A stretch of 64,000 nt of DNA. It comes from Punica granatum (lineage: Eukaryota > Streptophyta > Magnoliopsida > Myrtales > Lythraceae). The stretch spans positions 12,028,001 to 12,092,000 of the forward strand of contig NC_045132.1 in NCBI RefSeq assembly GCF_007655135.1. Direction: 5' to 3'. This document shows positions 23,601-34,700 of the stretch, in pieces. The first letter of the stretch is position 1. The number at the start of each line of letters is the position of its first letter. The notes below the pieces were generated by a model that saw nothing but the letters and a program-made list of their open reading frames with translations, was not told the DNA's origin and did not search any database. Both the position numbers and the translations under genes were made by a program.

Positions 23601-25928
23601 AGTTTCATGAGGATTGGACAGGTCTATTTTCCTGAAAGATGCAAAGAAAACCGGGAAAAAACTGGAAAAATCTGTGAAGGGAGAAAGGAGAGAAAAGGTG
23701 GTGGTGCACGGTTGAACGGCTCTCGGCACGCGGCCACCTTGTCACGAGGAAGAATGAGGGTCGTGAGGAACCCCTAGGAAGTGATGGCACGACTCGCCAT
23801 GGTCGTGGGAAGAAATGGCGTGCCGAGGATCCCGGGGTGGCTATGGAAACCCGTTTCTGTACTGTTTCTGTTACTTGCTGAAACGGTGTGTTGGAGGCTT
23901 CGAATGCTAAAACTAAGTTCGGAAATGGATTTAGAAGGTCGAAAACATGTAGGGTAAGAAGTTTGGTTAAGGCTCGGGCAAAGTCGGGGGGCGGGACTCG
24001 CCTAGGAACCGGGAAAGTGCCTAGAGACCCGATTCTGGACTGTTCTGGTTCTGCATGCTGGAAGCTTCAAATGCCGAAACTAACACCGGAAATGGACTCA
24101 GGAGGTCAAGTACGTGTGGGATATGAAGTTTGGTCAAGTTTGGTTTGGGTTGAGTGGCGGTCGCCGGAAAACGGTTGAGTTTTCCGGCAATTTTGCCTTG
24201 GTTTCGGGCTGTTGTGGGGGCTATGCGAGCTGAGCTATTGCTGGACGAAAATGGGGAGCTTGAGAGGATTCTAGAGTGAGAAATGCTTGAGGGAAGATGG
24301 AAGATGAGTTGTGATTAAGTTAATGACTCAATGCACTTATAAAAGCAAGCTTAATGACAAGATTAAGTGGAGTTAAGTGCAATTAAGTGGTGCTTAGGGG
24401 ATCCGAATTTTTGGAGGGAAGATTAGGGTGGGGAAGTTGTCTTGAAAGGTGATGGGAGGTGATGGATAGGAGAAGGGAAGTGATGGGTGTAAGAAGATAT
24501 TTTGAAAATGTGTGGTGGAGGCTCATTTGGCTTGTCTTTAGAGGAGAGCCATGGCTCACGGCTTGGCTCGGCTCGGCTCGGCTCGACTCGGCTCGACTCG
24601 GCTCGACTCGGCTCGGCTAGCTCACGGGTCCCACTTGATTAGGAAGAAACCGGAAGAAGGTCGGGGCTTGATCGATCACGCATTCGATTTCCGTGGTTCG
24701 CTTGAACAACGAATTATCGATGTATCCGCGAATACGATTTTAATGAGCCTAATATTGACATTCTTCGTATGGGTGAATGCTCGGGCGTCCCGGGGACTCG
24801 AAAGCCGGTTTTGCTCCGTTTGGATGATCAAGGTGAAGTTGTCTATTTCTGTCGCTTGTTCGCGCCTCTGCGTGATGTACCGCTCCTGTTGGCTTGCTTT
24901 GTGCTTTGGGCAGAACGGTTTACTTGCCGGCCCCCGCTGGAGATCGATATCCGGAGGCGTCCTAAGAATCCGCGAACGGGGCTTTCTCGGTGTTTTTCGA
25001 GTGTTCTGATGTGTTCAGAGACCACTGTGATCTTCGTTCGTCAAAAACGAGTCTTGAAGGCTTGTCGGGAGGCGTTCGTGACCATTGAAACGTCACTCGA
25101 GAGATCGGTATGATTTGCTTGGTCCGAACTGACATGATTTCCTAGCCCCTAGGGGTTGTTGGGAGTGGGTGGTGCAAAGCTCGGACTTCAACATTTTCCC
25201 AAATGAGCTCTGAGCACAAGATTCCCCGTGAAATGAGCCCTTTTGTTACCGGAATGGTACTCGGGAAACCTAAATAGATTATGCAATGCGATTGGGATTT
25301 ATCTCCCAAGCCCTTGAGGTCCATGAGATTGATTGGCACAAATTTCGTGCACTGACGATTTGTTAAAAGGGTCTCCGGCTATGTCTTTCTGTAGAAAAGA
25401 GCATCTTTTTCCCAGGTCGGGATCCACTCGGGAGACCAAGATGAACTCCGAAACACAGTCTGAATCATGTTCCATGGTCTTAGTGGTCCTTGAGTGTGTG
25501 TAGGCCTATTTCCGGGTGCCGTTTACTTGTCTGTGGATCAGGCGTCCCGAGAGCCTCGTCATGAAGGCGTCTACAAATGTTCGGGAGTGCCCCGACTTAA
25601 GCAGGAGGCTTCTAAAATGCGCTCGGAGGTGCCATTGGTCATTTTGGTACCAAAAGGGATTTTTAAAGTCTCATATTGGATATCTTCTTATGCTCCGGTG
25701 ATCCGGCGATGAATAGTAGCACAGTGCCGGCTTCTGTTATTTTGGGGTTCGTTGTTTATCTTCCCTTTTGATTGCCCTTCTGAGCCTTTTGGAGGACCCT
25801 GCTTCTCTTCTGTAGTCTGTGCTCCCACGTCCGTGCGTTCGCCTCCAATTGTCGGGTCATGAATAGTAATCCAAGCTTCGGTCGGGAGTCCTTTGTTGGA
25901 GCCAGTGGACCAAAATAGGATGCTGACA
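20694..25928 (-). mobile_element. 5' LTR of element E3 (5235 bp)
   Basis: The plus strand runs from TGTGCGCACCCG at 20694 to ATGCTGACA at 25928. The primer-binding site adjoins the 20694 end, so this is the 5' LTR of a minus-strand element. It is collinear with the E1 LTR and the solo LTR apart from small indels. It has an expanded GGCTCGACTC-type simple repeat at 24561-24617, and a duplicated paragraph near 22490-22580 and 22680-22770 (both contain the GAGGGAG or AAAGGGAG, then GAACCAAGG or GAGCCAAGG pattern). The right flank begins CGGGT. Confidence 0.78.
24561..24617. repeat. short simple-repeat expansion in the E3 LTR
   Basis: This is an array of GGCTCGGCTC and GGCTCGACTC units. The other LTR copies have shorter versions at 10000-10035 and 18720-18750. 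Confidence 0.7.
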
Positions 25929-26558
25929 CGGGTCACAAATGCAACCGCCCTGCGGTACCTTGACAAGAAGGGTCCTAAACCGACAGGCGCGTCGAATAAT
26001 CGATGGAGTCGCTAGGGCATCACTGAGGACGTCTTAATATACCCATGCATGGCTGACAAAAACCCCTGGAGGTCTCTCATTGAGGCCTTCGAAAGCGGGA
26101 TCCATTCGTATTTGTCAAAGCAAAATTCTTCATAGGTCACTCAAGAGACCCAAAACTGAAGTATCTTGCGTCACAATGACGTTATCTTCATAGCAATGAT
26201 ACGTCCATACATCGTTAGTAACTCATTATGACTTACTAATTATGTCAAGATCACAGATACCAAGCGGTAAGAACTATGATAGACTCTGATTCCCGGTCCC
26301 ATGGGATACGTAGGCGCTCACTCTCAAAGCTCGAGTTCCTCATCACAAAATGAATCGTGATCCTAAGAGCTAGTCCAACCCACACATCATCACCCTACAG
26401 CAGCACTCAGAAGCAACCAGGGCATACTCAACGAGCAAAACAATGGGTCCTCCCTGCTGCACGAGAGGGTCCTACATCATCCCTAGTGAAAGCCTATGCC
26501 AATGCCAGGCAAACCAAAATCATTTCTCTTCCGCGACTAGCATAAATCCTTATCATCA
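25929..26558 (+). mobile_element. internal 3' region of element E4 (truncated by E3)
   Basis: This non-coding stretch lies between the E3 LTR and the repeat array of E4. It includes GGGATACGTAGGCGCTCA near 26305, a phrase I associate with the 3' regions of Tat/Ogre-like elements. The rest of E4, including its coding region and 5' LTR, is not present on the right. It was either cut off by E3 or lies beyond nested insertions. Confidence 0.45.
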
Positions 26559-27233
26559 TTACTTTTCTACAGGGCCGAGTCCCGTCTTCACCTTTATGCA
26601 GGGCCGAGTCCCCTCTTCACTTTTCTGCAAGTCCTAGCCCCATCTTTACTCTTATGAAGGGCCAAGTCTCATATCCACTGTTCTGCATGGTCGAGTCTCA
26701 TCTTTACTCTCATGCAGGGCCGAGTCCCGTCTTCACTGTTCTGCAGGGTCGAGTCTTGTCTTCACTGTTCTGCAGGGCCGAGTCCCATCTTCACTATTTT
26801 GTAGGGCCGAGTCCCATCTTTACTTTTCTGCAGGGCCGAGTCCCATCATCATCATTACTTTTCTGCAGGGCCGAGTCCCATAATTACTATTTTGCAGGGT
26901 CGAGCCTCATCTTTACTTTTCTGCAGGACCGAGTCCTATCATTATTACTTTTCTGCAGGGTCGAGTCCTACAATTACTCTTATGTAGGGTCGAGTCTCGT
27001 CTTCACTATTCCGCAGGACCAAGTCCCATCTTTACTCTTATACAGCTCCTTATTTGACGGTCATCTTTACTTTCATGCAGGGCCGAGTCCCATCATCATT
27101 ACTTTTTTGCAGGGCCAAGTTCCACATTTACTTTTCTGCAGGGTCTAGTCCCATAATTACTCTTATGTAGGACCGAGTCCCGTCTTCACTATTCCGTAGG
27201 GTCGAGTCCCATCTTTACTCTTATGCAACTCCT
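26559..27233 (+). repeat. tandem repeat array in the 3' UTR of E4, about 22 units of 27-37 bp
   Basis: The core GCAGGGCCGAGTCCCATC recurs about 22 times. Each unit is separated by a pyrimidine-rich TTTACTTTTCT-type spacer that sometimes carries an extra ATCATT. Units are imperfect. The array also leaves one frame open for 164 codons, which is a by-product of the repeat. Tandem repeats between pol and the 3' LTR are known for Ogre-type elements and can seed satellites. Confidence 0.85.
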
Positions 27234-27370
27234 TCTTTAACAGTCTTCCCTAAACAAGGTCCAAATGTGAGGATAAATGGGGCAATAAAGATCAGTACAG
27301 CGATAGCCGAGACCAAAACTGGGATACTTCTCAAAATCTTTGGTCGCATACTTTACTCGAGCACACAACC

Positions 27371-27384
27371 AAAGAGGGGCAAGC
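27371..27384 (+). other. polypurine tract of element E4
   Basis: AAAGAGGGGCAAGC lies directly before the LTR start at 27385. It is the expected primer for plus-strand DNA synthesis and marks the following LTR as a 3' LTR in plus orientation. Confidence 0.6.
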
Positions 27385-30254
27385 TCTCAGCACCCCGTTT
27401 TGGCCCACTGACCCCAGAGGAGCAGAAAAGTCATTTTGTCACCCATACGAGGGAAGTATTTCCAGCTAATTACTCGCGCATTCATGACTTCTAAAAATGG
27501 GGCATTTTCCTAATTTAACACCAATTTTATGATTTTTCAAAAATAATACTATTTGGGACGTCTTTGGATTTCACGTACATTGATGTCAATTTTCAAAATC
27601 CGAGACGAAAACTCGAAGCCAAAAAATATTTCATTGCACAATATTAATCCATAAATTTTTCTGAACACAATATCGGTCTCGGATCATTTTTTTGACACCT
27701 AATTGAGAAGACGAGAATTCTACAGTTTACGCGTGTCAATTTCAATTCTCAATTCTCGAAAAGAAAAAAGGTCAAATCATCGTCAGACTGGACTGACGCC
27801 GGTCAGATTTTCTGACAATTTCATTTCGCCCTTGTTCTTTCTTCCTTTCCACTATCCTCCCCTCTTCTTTTCTTCTTCTTCCTTTCCGCTACCTGCTTAC
27901 TTTTCGTCTTTTCTCTCCCTCCCTCTTCTTCTCTTCTTCTTTCACTGGCGTCCCTTTTTCACACCGCGGCTGCCCACCCACCGCGATCGCCTGCAACCGC
28001 TGACACGCTATTCCAACACGGCACCGCTCGCTTCCCCAGCACGCTCCCCGACTCGCTTTCCCTTTCTCTCTCTCTCTCTCTCTCTCGGGTTTACCTTGGC
28101 CGGGTGCTCTATTTTTCTTAGAGAGCCCCGACGATTCCAGGCTAGAATCAACGCCTAATCTCTCCCGCTCGCTCTCTTTTTTTTCTCCCCAACCGACCCT
28201 CGACACTCCTTCGCACAAAACCCCTCCATTTCCTCCTCTCCATTCCCCCGATTTCCGGCGATTAAACTCGAAAACCCTCGCAGGAAAACTCGAAACCTCG
28301 CCCGAAAAAAACTCGAAATTCCCCTCGATCCCAACTATCCCGAGCTTTGTGACGCCCATCCCGAGCACGGCGTAGCCCAGGCGGTGCCCGCCGCCGTCTC
28401 CCGCGCCCTCTCACGCTGTTGCCGCGACGCCTAGAAGTGGGAACCGCAGTTCACAGCGCCGGAGTCCTCCCCTCCGCCCATCGTTGTCTTCTCCGTTCGT
28501 CCTCTCTCTCACGGGCCCGGCCCATTTTCCTTCGATTTGCGCAGGTCCAACCCAGTCGATTCGATCCAGCCCATTCGGCCCAGTTCAGTCCAGTCCAGCC
28601 CAGCCGAGTCGACTCGACCTGTGCAGTGTCGCCCGGAACTCAGCCCGGAAAGCATGGATCTAGACGCGCGGCCCGATCCGGCCCAGCCGTTCCCTTCCGC
28701 GGCCCAACACCCGCGCGCCCAGCCCAGTTCATTGGCCTAGCGCCCGTCCAGCCGGTCTGCACTGTTCAGACCGCCTCCAGCCTGGTCTGACCGCCCTATT
28801 TCCGATTTAAACCGAGACTAGGTATATTATTCCGACTTAGTGGCATGCTTAGGACTCAATTAGTGAATAAATTCGATAATTGCGATGATAATTTGTGTTT
28901 GTTGTGTTAAAAAAATTGAAAATTGAATTGAAAAAAAAATGATGAAAAGAGGAACCAAAAAATAATAAATAATTGTTGTTTAAATTAAACCGATGAAAAC
29001 ACGAATTGGAATATTTTTAATTACTCGACATTAAAACCGGTCATTTAAAGCGAGAACGAACCCACACGAATCAATTTCATGTTCACTCGGCTTTAAAGGA
29101 ATTAAATCAACTAAATACATCAAAACTGGTTTAATTAACTACTCGGACTTAAAAATTGACAAATTAAATTTCATTGTGATTAATTTTGCTTATTCGCGTG
29201 TGCATGTGAACAATTGAATATGTTTTGATCGAAACCCCGCACGAACCGGATAAATCACATAAACTCGGCGCTTAATACACAATATGCATGTTGTTCTCTG
29301 TTTTTATCCGCTTTTATCCGTTTGTGCCAGTTTTGTCTTTTTTGGTCTTTTTTTTTGTCTGTTTTTGTATGTTTTATCGCGGTTCAAGCCCTACCCCATA
29401 GGATGCGATGCACATGGGGTCCAACGCCCCTCACCGTCTATCACGGGTCCAACGCCCTTTCACATCAAGTGCGTGCAACCCAAGTGCGGAATCGGGTCTT
29501 GCCTCGACTTACCGTTCCACTCCTAGTAGTGTCTATGTGGAAGACGACTCGGATAGGGGAGGTAAGTCGTGGCCGGACATGACCCAGGAGCTCAACCTGT
29601 CCCATGGCTATCACGGGAGTCGAACGACTCTTCTGTTATCCGTCGGTTCGGTTGGACCCGACTCCCGGCTCTTTTGAACCCGCGTTACCTTAATTTCGGT
29701 TTCGGTTATTTAAAATCACGCGGTGAGTATGAGTGAAATATTTGGCCTAATGCAAACTGATCGGGTCCATGTACTGTATCGTGTCTGTATTTTGTATTTA
29801 TTTGATAGTACATTGTAAGGATATCTTATGTATTTTCATTCAGTCGTTGTAAGGACCCCGGTCGGTGAGCAGACGGTCTGAGTGTTTCATTGAAGTTACG
29901 GTGTCAAAACGAGCAAGATGAGTAAAACTTAAATCAAGCGGCAAATAAGTAAAAATGGTAAACCCTAGACAAACTAGAGTACCAATAGTGGTGCGGAATA
30001 TAGGCTCGCACGTAACAGAACCCTCGAATTCGGAACTTAGGGTTCCGCAAGACCATATGCCTTAGTAATTAAGTGTACCTCATATCCCTAGATCCGGACA
30101 ACTCACCGGCCCTCGACCTTCGGGTCATAAATAGGTAGTAGCGACTCCTTCTCACACGTGTCTATCATGCGTCCCCACGGGAAGGTAGACACTCCCAAGC
30201 CGTGCGATGGCGCACGCATGCGGGCCCCGACGAGACGAAATTCGGGTCCGCACA
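27385..30254 (+). mobile_element. 3' LTR of element E4, plus orientation (2870 bp)
   Basis: It begins TCTCAGCACCCCGTTTTGG. This equals the family start TGTCAGCACCCC except for G to C at the second base. It ends …TTCGGGTCCGCACA at 30254, the counterpart of the GGGTGCGCACA end. The 29.4-30.25 kb part matches the reverse complement of the LTR paragraphs near 3.1-4.1 kb. It is only about half the length of the minus-strand LTRs, so it is a shorter subfamily. A CT-rich segment with a (CT)n run at 28064-28086 and a GGCCCA-rich segment (28510-28740) lie in the middle. No primer-binding site follows. Confidence 0.75.
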
Positions 30255-31315
30255 ATGGCAAGTCATCTTTTCGAGTGAGTTTTATTGTTCTACCCTACAC
30301 ACCCTTCTTTCTTACCCAGTTATGGTTTGCGAGCCCATTAGAGATTGTGAATGAAGGACCCGATAAAGCAAACATAAAATAGTGGTGGTTGGATACCTAA
30401 CACAAGCGACAAGGGCCTAGAACATATACACTGATCAACGACGGGAGCGGCATGAGAGGCATGGAGCGAGGTGTGAAGAGCAGTAGCAAGAGATGAAGCG
30501 ACACTGGCGGTGAGAATTCACTGAGGCGGCATCAGGGCACGTTGAGAATAATGAGTACGTTTACGAGATATCATGAGTGAAAGAGAGAGCGTTCCTCGAG
30601 GGAGGGGATTGAGCGACATGATAAAGTGTGGGTCATTAACGGACATTGTTGGTGGCTGCGAGCTAGGCAAGGGTCATGGGTTCCCAAGCGAAAAGGCAAA
30701 AGGGTCATTGTATCTCTACGCGGGAAAACAAGCGGTACAGAAGTTAATACAATAGCGTCTGTTAGGGGAATTCTTTTTTTAAAAAAAAAATTTGGTTTGT
30801 TTCATAGATACATTGTATTTGGACATTGATTGGAGGGGCATGTAGAAGTGATATTTTGTAACAAAGTGTTTAGTTACAACCAAGGCCATTTTACAAATAA
30901 AAAATCGAGAAACAATTAATAGAGTTTCACTCATTTATAAGGGTTATATTAAAGGATACTCAGGTGAATATAATTAGGCAGGGACATATCTAGGAATTAC
31001 GTCTAGGAGGGGCGAAGTTTAGAGGGACTTGGTATCGAAAAGTCAAGGAGGTGAAATAGAATAATTTCAAAATATATATATATATGATAAATATGATAAA
31101 ATCTAATAGAAATTTTTTAATTTTTCTGGAATCCAAGGAAAGAGAATAATTCCTTCCAAAAAAAAAATTAGTCCCTATAATTAGGCATATGATGCACCCC
31201 TTTCATCCATCCAAGAAATAAAGTAACATAAGTAATTATTACCTTAAAGATGTTTTATTTGCTAATCATATTTCAAAAAACTGGTAATGATGTGATTAGA
31301 GTTTTGGATTGCAAG
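30255..31315. other. intergenic region downstream of the myosin gene
   Basis: I see no gene here. The segment at 30370-30750 is moderately GC-rich with a 60-codon frame that I do not recognise. From 30840 the sequence is AT-rich. The stretch GGGACATATCTAGGAATTAC near 30981 has the look of a decayed transposon end, but no partner was found. Confidence 0.4.
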
Positions 31316-31440
31316 GTAAGCCTTTTTTTTATAACGAATATGTTCGGGTTTCACTTGACTAATTCTACGGTCCAAATGAACACCCAGCAAGCCCATGGAA
31401 CTGGTAAATGCAGCCACAAGCCATACATGTAATCCAATGT
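31316..31440 (-). mobile_element. SINE-like fragment, family 1
   Basis: It shares the order of short blocks seen at 39650-39870 and 45470-45600: a T-rich edge, AACGAATATGTTC or AACGAGGATGTTC, then AGCAAGCCCATGG or AGCACCTTGC, then CAGCCACAAGCCATACA or CAGGCCGTACAGG. The minus orientation is inferred from the better copy at 39650. The head with Pol III boxes is missing here. Confidence 0.4.
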
Positions 31441-31712
31441 GGAGTATTCTCCTGCATTATATAAAAATTGAGTAATTAACATTTACTTCTACTTCCACTA
31501 AATTGAATTTGTCCTAAACAATTTAAATCACCAAATTCTAAAAGCAACTTATGCTTATATAGTAAGTATGCATCTAAAATTTGAACTTGCAAATACATTG
31601 TTATATATATTTTTTAACTAGCTAAGTTTTATCTCTACAAACATTAATTGAAGTTCTTGTATTCATACACAAATAGCAAGGGGAAAATGCTTCATCAAAC
31701 TCCTTGGGCATT

Positions 31713-34700
31713 TTAAAAGAAATCATCAAATGCACGCTCCTTTTCACTTTCTGAACTTTTGGATCCTGTATGAATGAACAAAGAAAAAAAGAAAGAATCA
31801 CTGGGTATACTCATCAGTCACATGTCCTTATGTAATATACAACGGATGAGAAACTTGTTCTACTTGTGAATGAATTCTGTCAAACTAAAGAAAAAATATA
31901 ACTTTCTTTTAACTAATGCCATGTTTTTATTTATATTCTTACTAAACTGAAGAAAGACTACGTAAGTTTAGTTTTAGAAGTTGTTGGAAGGTGTCCGTAG
32001 TGTAAGTCTACCCTAATCCTTTACACTTTACAGGTTAGGTAACTATATTATCTATGTTGATCCCTTTTCATAAGAATTACATCCTCTAGCCTCTCAACAA
32101 GATTTGAACTCCGATCTTAAGACGATGTTGACACTCCATTAACAAATAAGCTAATCTTGTATTTGTTGAATTGGATTAGCTGAACCATCCTATCAACAGT
32201 TATGTAACAAAATTACATACTTGGTTTGTAAACTTTAAAATATGTTGGTATTAAGTAACTTTGTTATCTCTCTATGATCAACAAACTACTTGAATATATA
32301 GAACTTCTAATATAATTATTGTAATTATATCCTATAAATAGAAATATGAACTCACCTCCAATTTCTGTTGTTGAAATGTCTTGAACTAGCAATTGCAGAG
32401 ATTCTTGTTGAAATGGAGATAAAGTCACTGAACTTGAAATTGGAGCAGGGAAAGTGAAATCGGAGTCGCTAGAAGAAGTATCCGATAAGAAAGAAACACC
32501 CTCATCTTGATTGTCTTTAGTAATAGAACTCGAGCTTGATGTACTCAAGATAAATTTCAACTCTGCCATTTGGTCTGACACGCATGATAACATCCTGAGG
32601 CACACTAAATTAGATGTAGCATGAGCTAACCAATAATGCTTATAAAGATTTTGTAACTTATAGGAAAAATTCTGTATTTTTATTTTAAGATAATATATGT
32701 TTACTACCTGGTCAGGTAATCCTGTAGTTGATGGACTTTTCTTTCGGCATCTTCTAACTTCATACGTTGTTCTTCATTCGTTTCCTGAGCTTTCATGTAC
32801 TTTCTTTCTATGTCATCAGCTCTTTGCCTTTCCCGTTGCAGCAATTTCTATTTGTAAGGAAAAAAAAAAGTGATATTTTAGCAATATTGGAGTTATATTT
32901 GTGCATGTATAGGTTAACTAAGCCAAACTCTCTAAAAAATATTGTTACAAAGAAAAATAATTACACACATTCCAATAACAAGAATAGATAGGTAGGTAGA
33001 CAAAAATAAGATACACTTACCTTCAAATTTTCTACTTCTAGATGTAGCGTCTTAATGGTTTCAGTATCATGAATGGAATCTTTAACAGGATTCATCAATT
33101 GGCGTGCATCTTCTAGTATTTTCTGTGCTATTTCTCGTTCATTAAAAAGCAATGCAGTTGCTTCATCAACTTTCTCGCGCATAGCTTGTAATGAATTTTG
33201 TAGCCGCTCTATCTCTCGAGCCTTTGCATCTTCAGTGTCAGCTTGTACCTGTAATATTCATAATACCAAATTATGTGCTCATCAAGGTTCCCACGCTCAC
33301 CTCAACCTATTTTTGAATGTAAGCATGAACTTTTCTATTATATTGCATAAATAATACCTCATAATTACTTTTCAATTCTGAAATTGATGAAAGTTCCTCC
33401 ACATTTTCATCGAGCAATTCTCGTTCTTGATTTGGTCTTCGTTCTTCCGTAGCCTAAAAATTGCAACATTAGCAATAAAACAATATATCAAAAAGAGATA
33501 TACCTATTTTTTTGAATGAGTCAAATGTGAGAACACATTTCAAATTAAAAAAGTGTGGATTATTTTATTATTTATAGGTTAATGCTAATGTATATCCTTC
33601 TAAAGGATCGTCTAAACAATCAATTATGTAGCAATCATCCTAGTCAATTTTTACTAATATATATATAGAGGATCACATTATTTTCTTAAATTATATAAAG
33701 AATTGGTTGACATGTTTTCAAATTTTGAATTACCTTAGTTAGGTCATGGGTTTAACATAGCAGTTTGGTCATGATCGTACACAATTGAAGCACAAAATCC
33801 TTGTTGCTCTGGATTGCTTATACACAACGATATAAATATCTTATGTTATTTTATTTTATACTTTCTACCTTCTCATCATTTCTTTTTTCTTTTTTTATTA
33901 ATTTTTGCTTAGAAATTTCTTTTTATTTGTTCTAATAATTTAAGTTAGTGTTGTTTCTTCTAAATTTTATGGCATTCATTTAAAATAATTATGATTTATC
34001 TTTCATATGATTGGCCTATCCATAATTATTATAATTAAGTTGTTTTTTGTATTTCTTAATTTCTTTCTCTTGTTATCTATGCAAATTATTTTTTATTATG
34101 AATTTTAAGAAAACATAATTTGATAATTATATACGTACTTAAGAAAAATAGAATTTTTAAGTATTAATATAAGTCCAGAAAGTAACATTTCAAGCACCTC
34201 ATTAACTTATGAAAATTCTAATTGTTTTAGTCGACACTTCTCTTATAGAAACAAAAGTCCTAATCTAAGCATATGATGTTATTGTCCCAACAATTTACTC
34301 AAATATAAGAGAAAAACTATAATATTATATTGATATTCTATGACAAAAATTACAAAATATATAGCGACGCTACTCCTTACCCACTATTCATTCAATAATT
34401 TAAAATCTAAACTAAAAGAAACGGATAGCTTCCAAGATTTTAAAAAATCCATTATACTATAATATTTTAATTGGGAAAAGCACAAAAACTCCCCATTGTG
34501 ATTTGAGATCGGGATAAATTGCACAATGTGTTTTTGTTAGGAACAATTAGCCCCATGTGGTGTACTCCGTTAGACATAAGGGTTACGACTTTAATTTTTT
34601 TTCCATTTTCAGTTCTCAATCTTTAGCCTTTTAATCATTTGGTTCTAAATCTTTTTTATTTTATCATTCATACCCTTAACTTTTCATTTTGTTTCATTTT

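Noticed and set aside
26654..27148. 164-codon frame with repeated GPSPVFT-like words
   Set aside because: It is a by-product of the tandem repeat array in the E4 3' UTR.
26559..27233. CRISPR-like array of regular repeats
   Set aside because: This is a plant genome. The units are imperfect, spacers are not unique, and the array lies next to a polypurine tract and LTR.
27889..28368. 159-codon Glu/Arg-rich minus frame
   Set aside because: It is the complement of a CT-rich LTR segment with a (CT)n microsatellite.
30255..31712. Search for myosin DIL-domain exons downstream of the tail
   Set aside because: The in-frame terminal exon 31713-31765 with a good acceptor and family-like acidic end closes the gene. 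No DIL-like peptide was found in any frame to the left.
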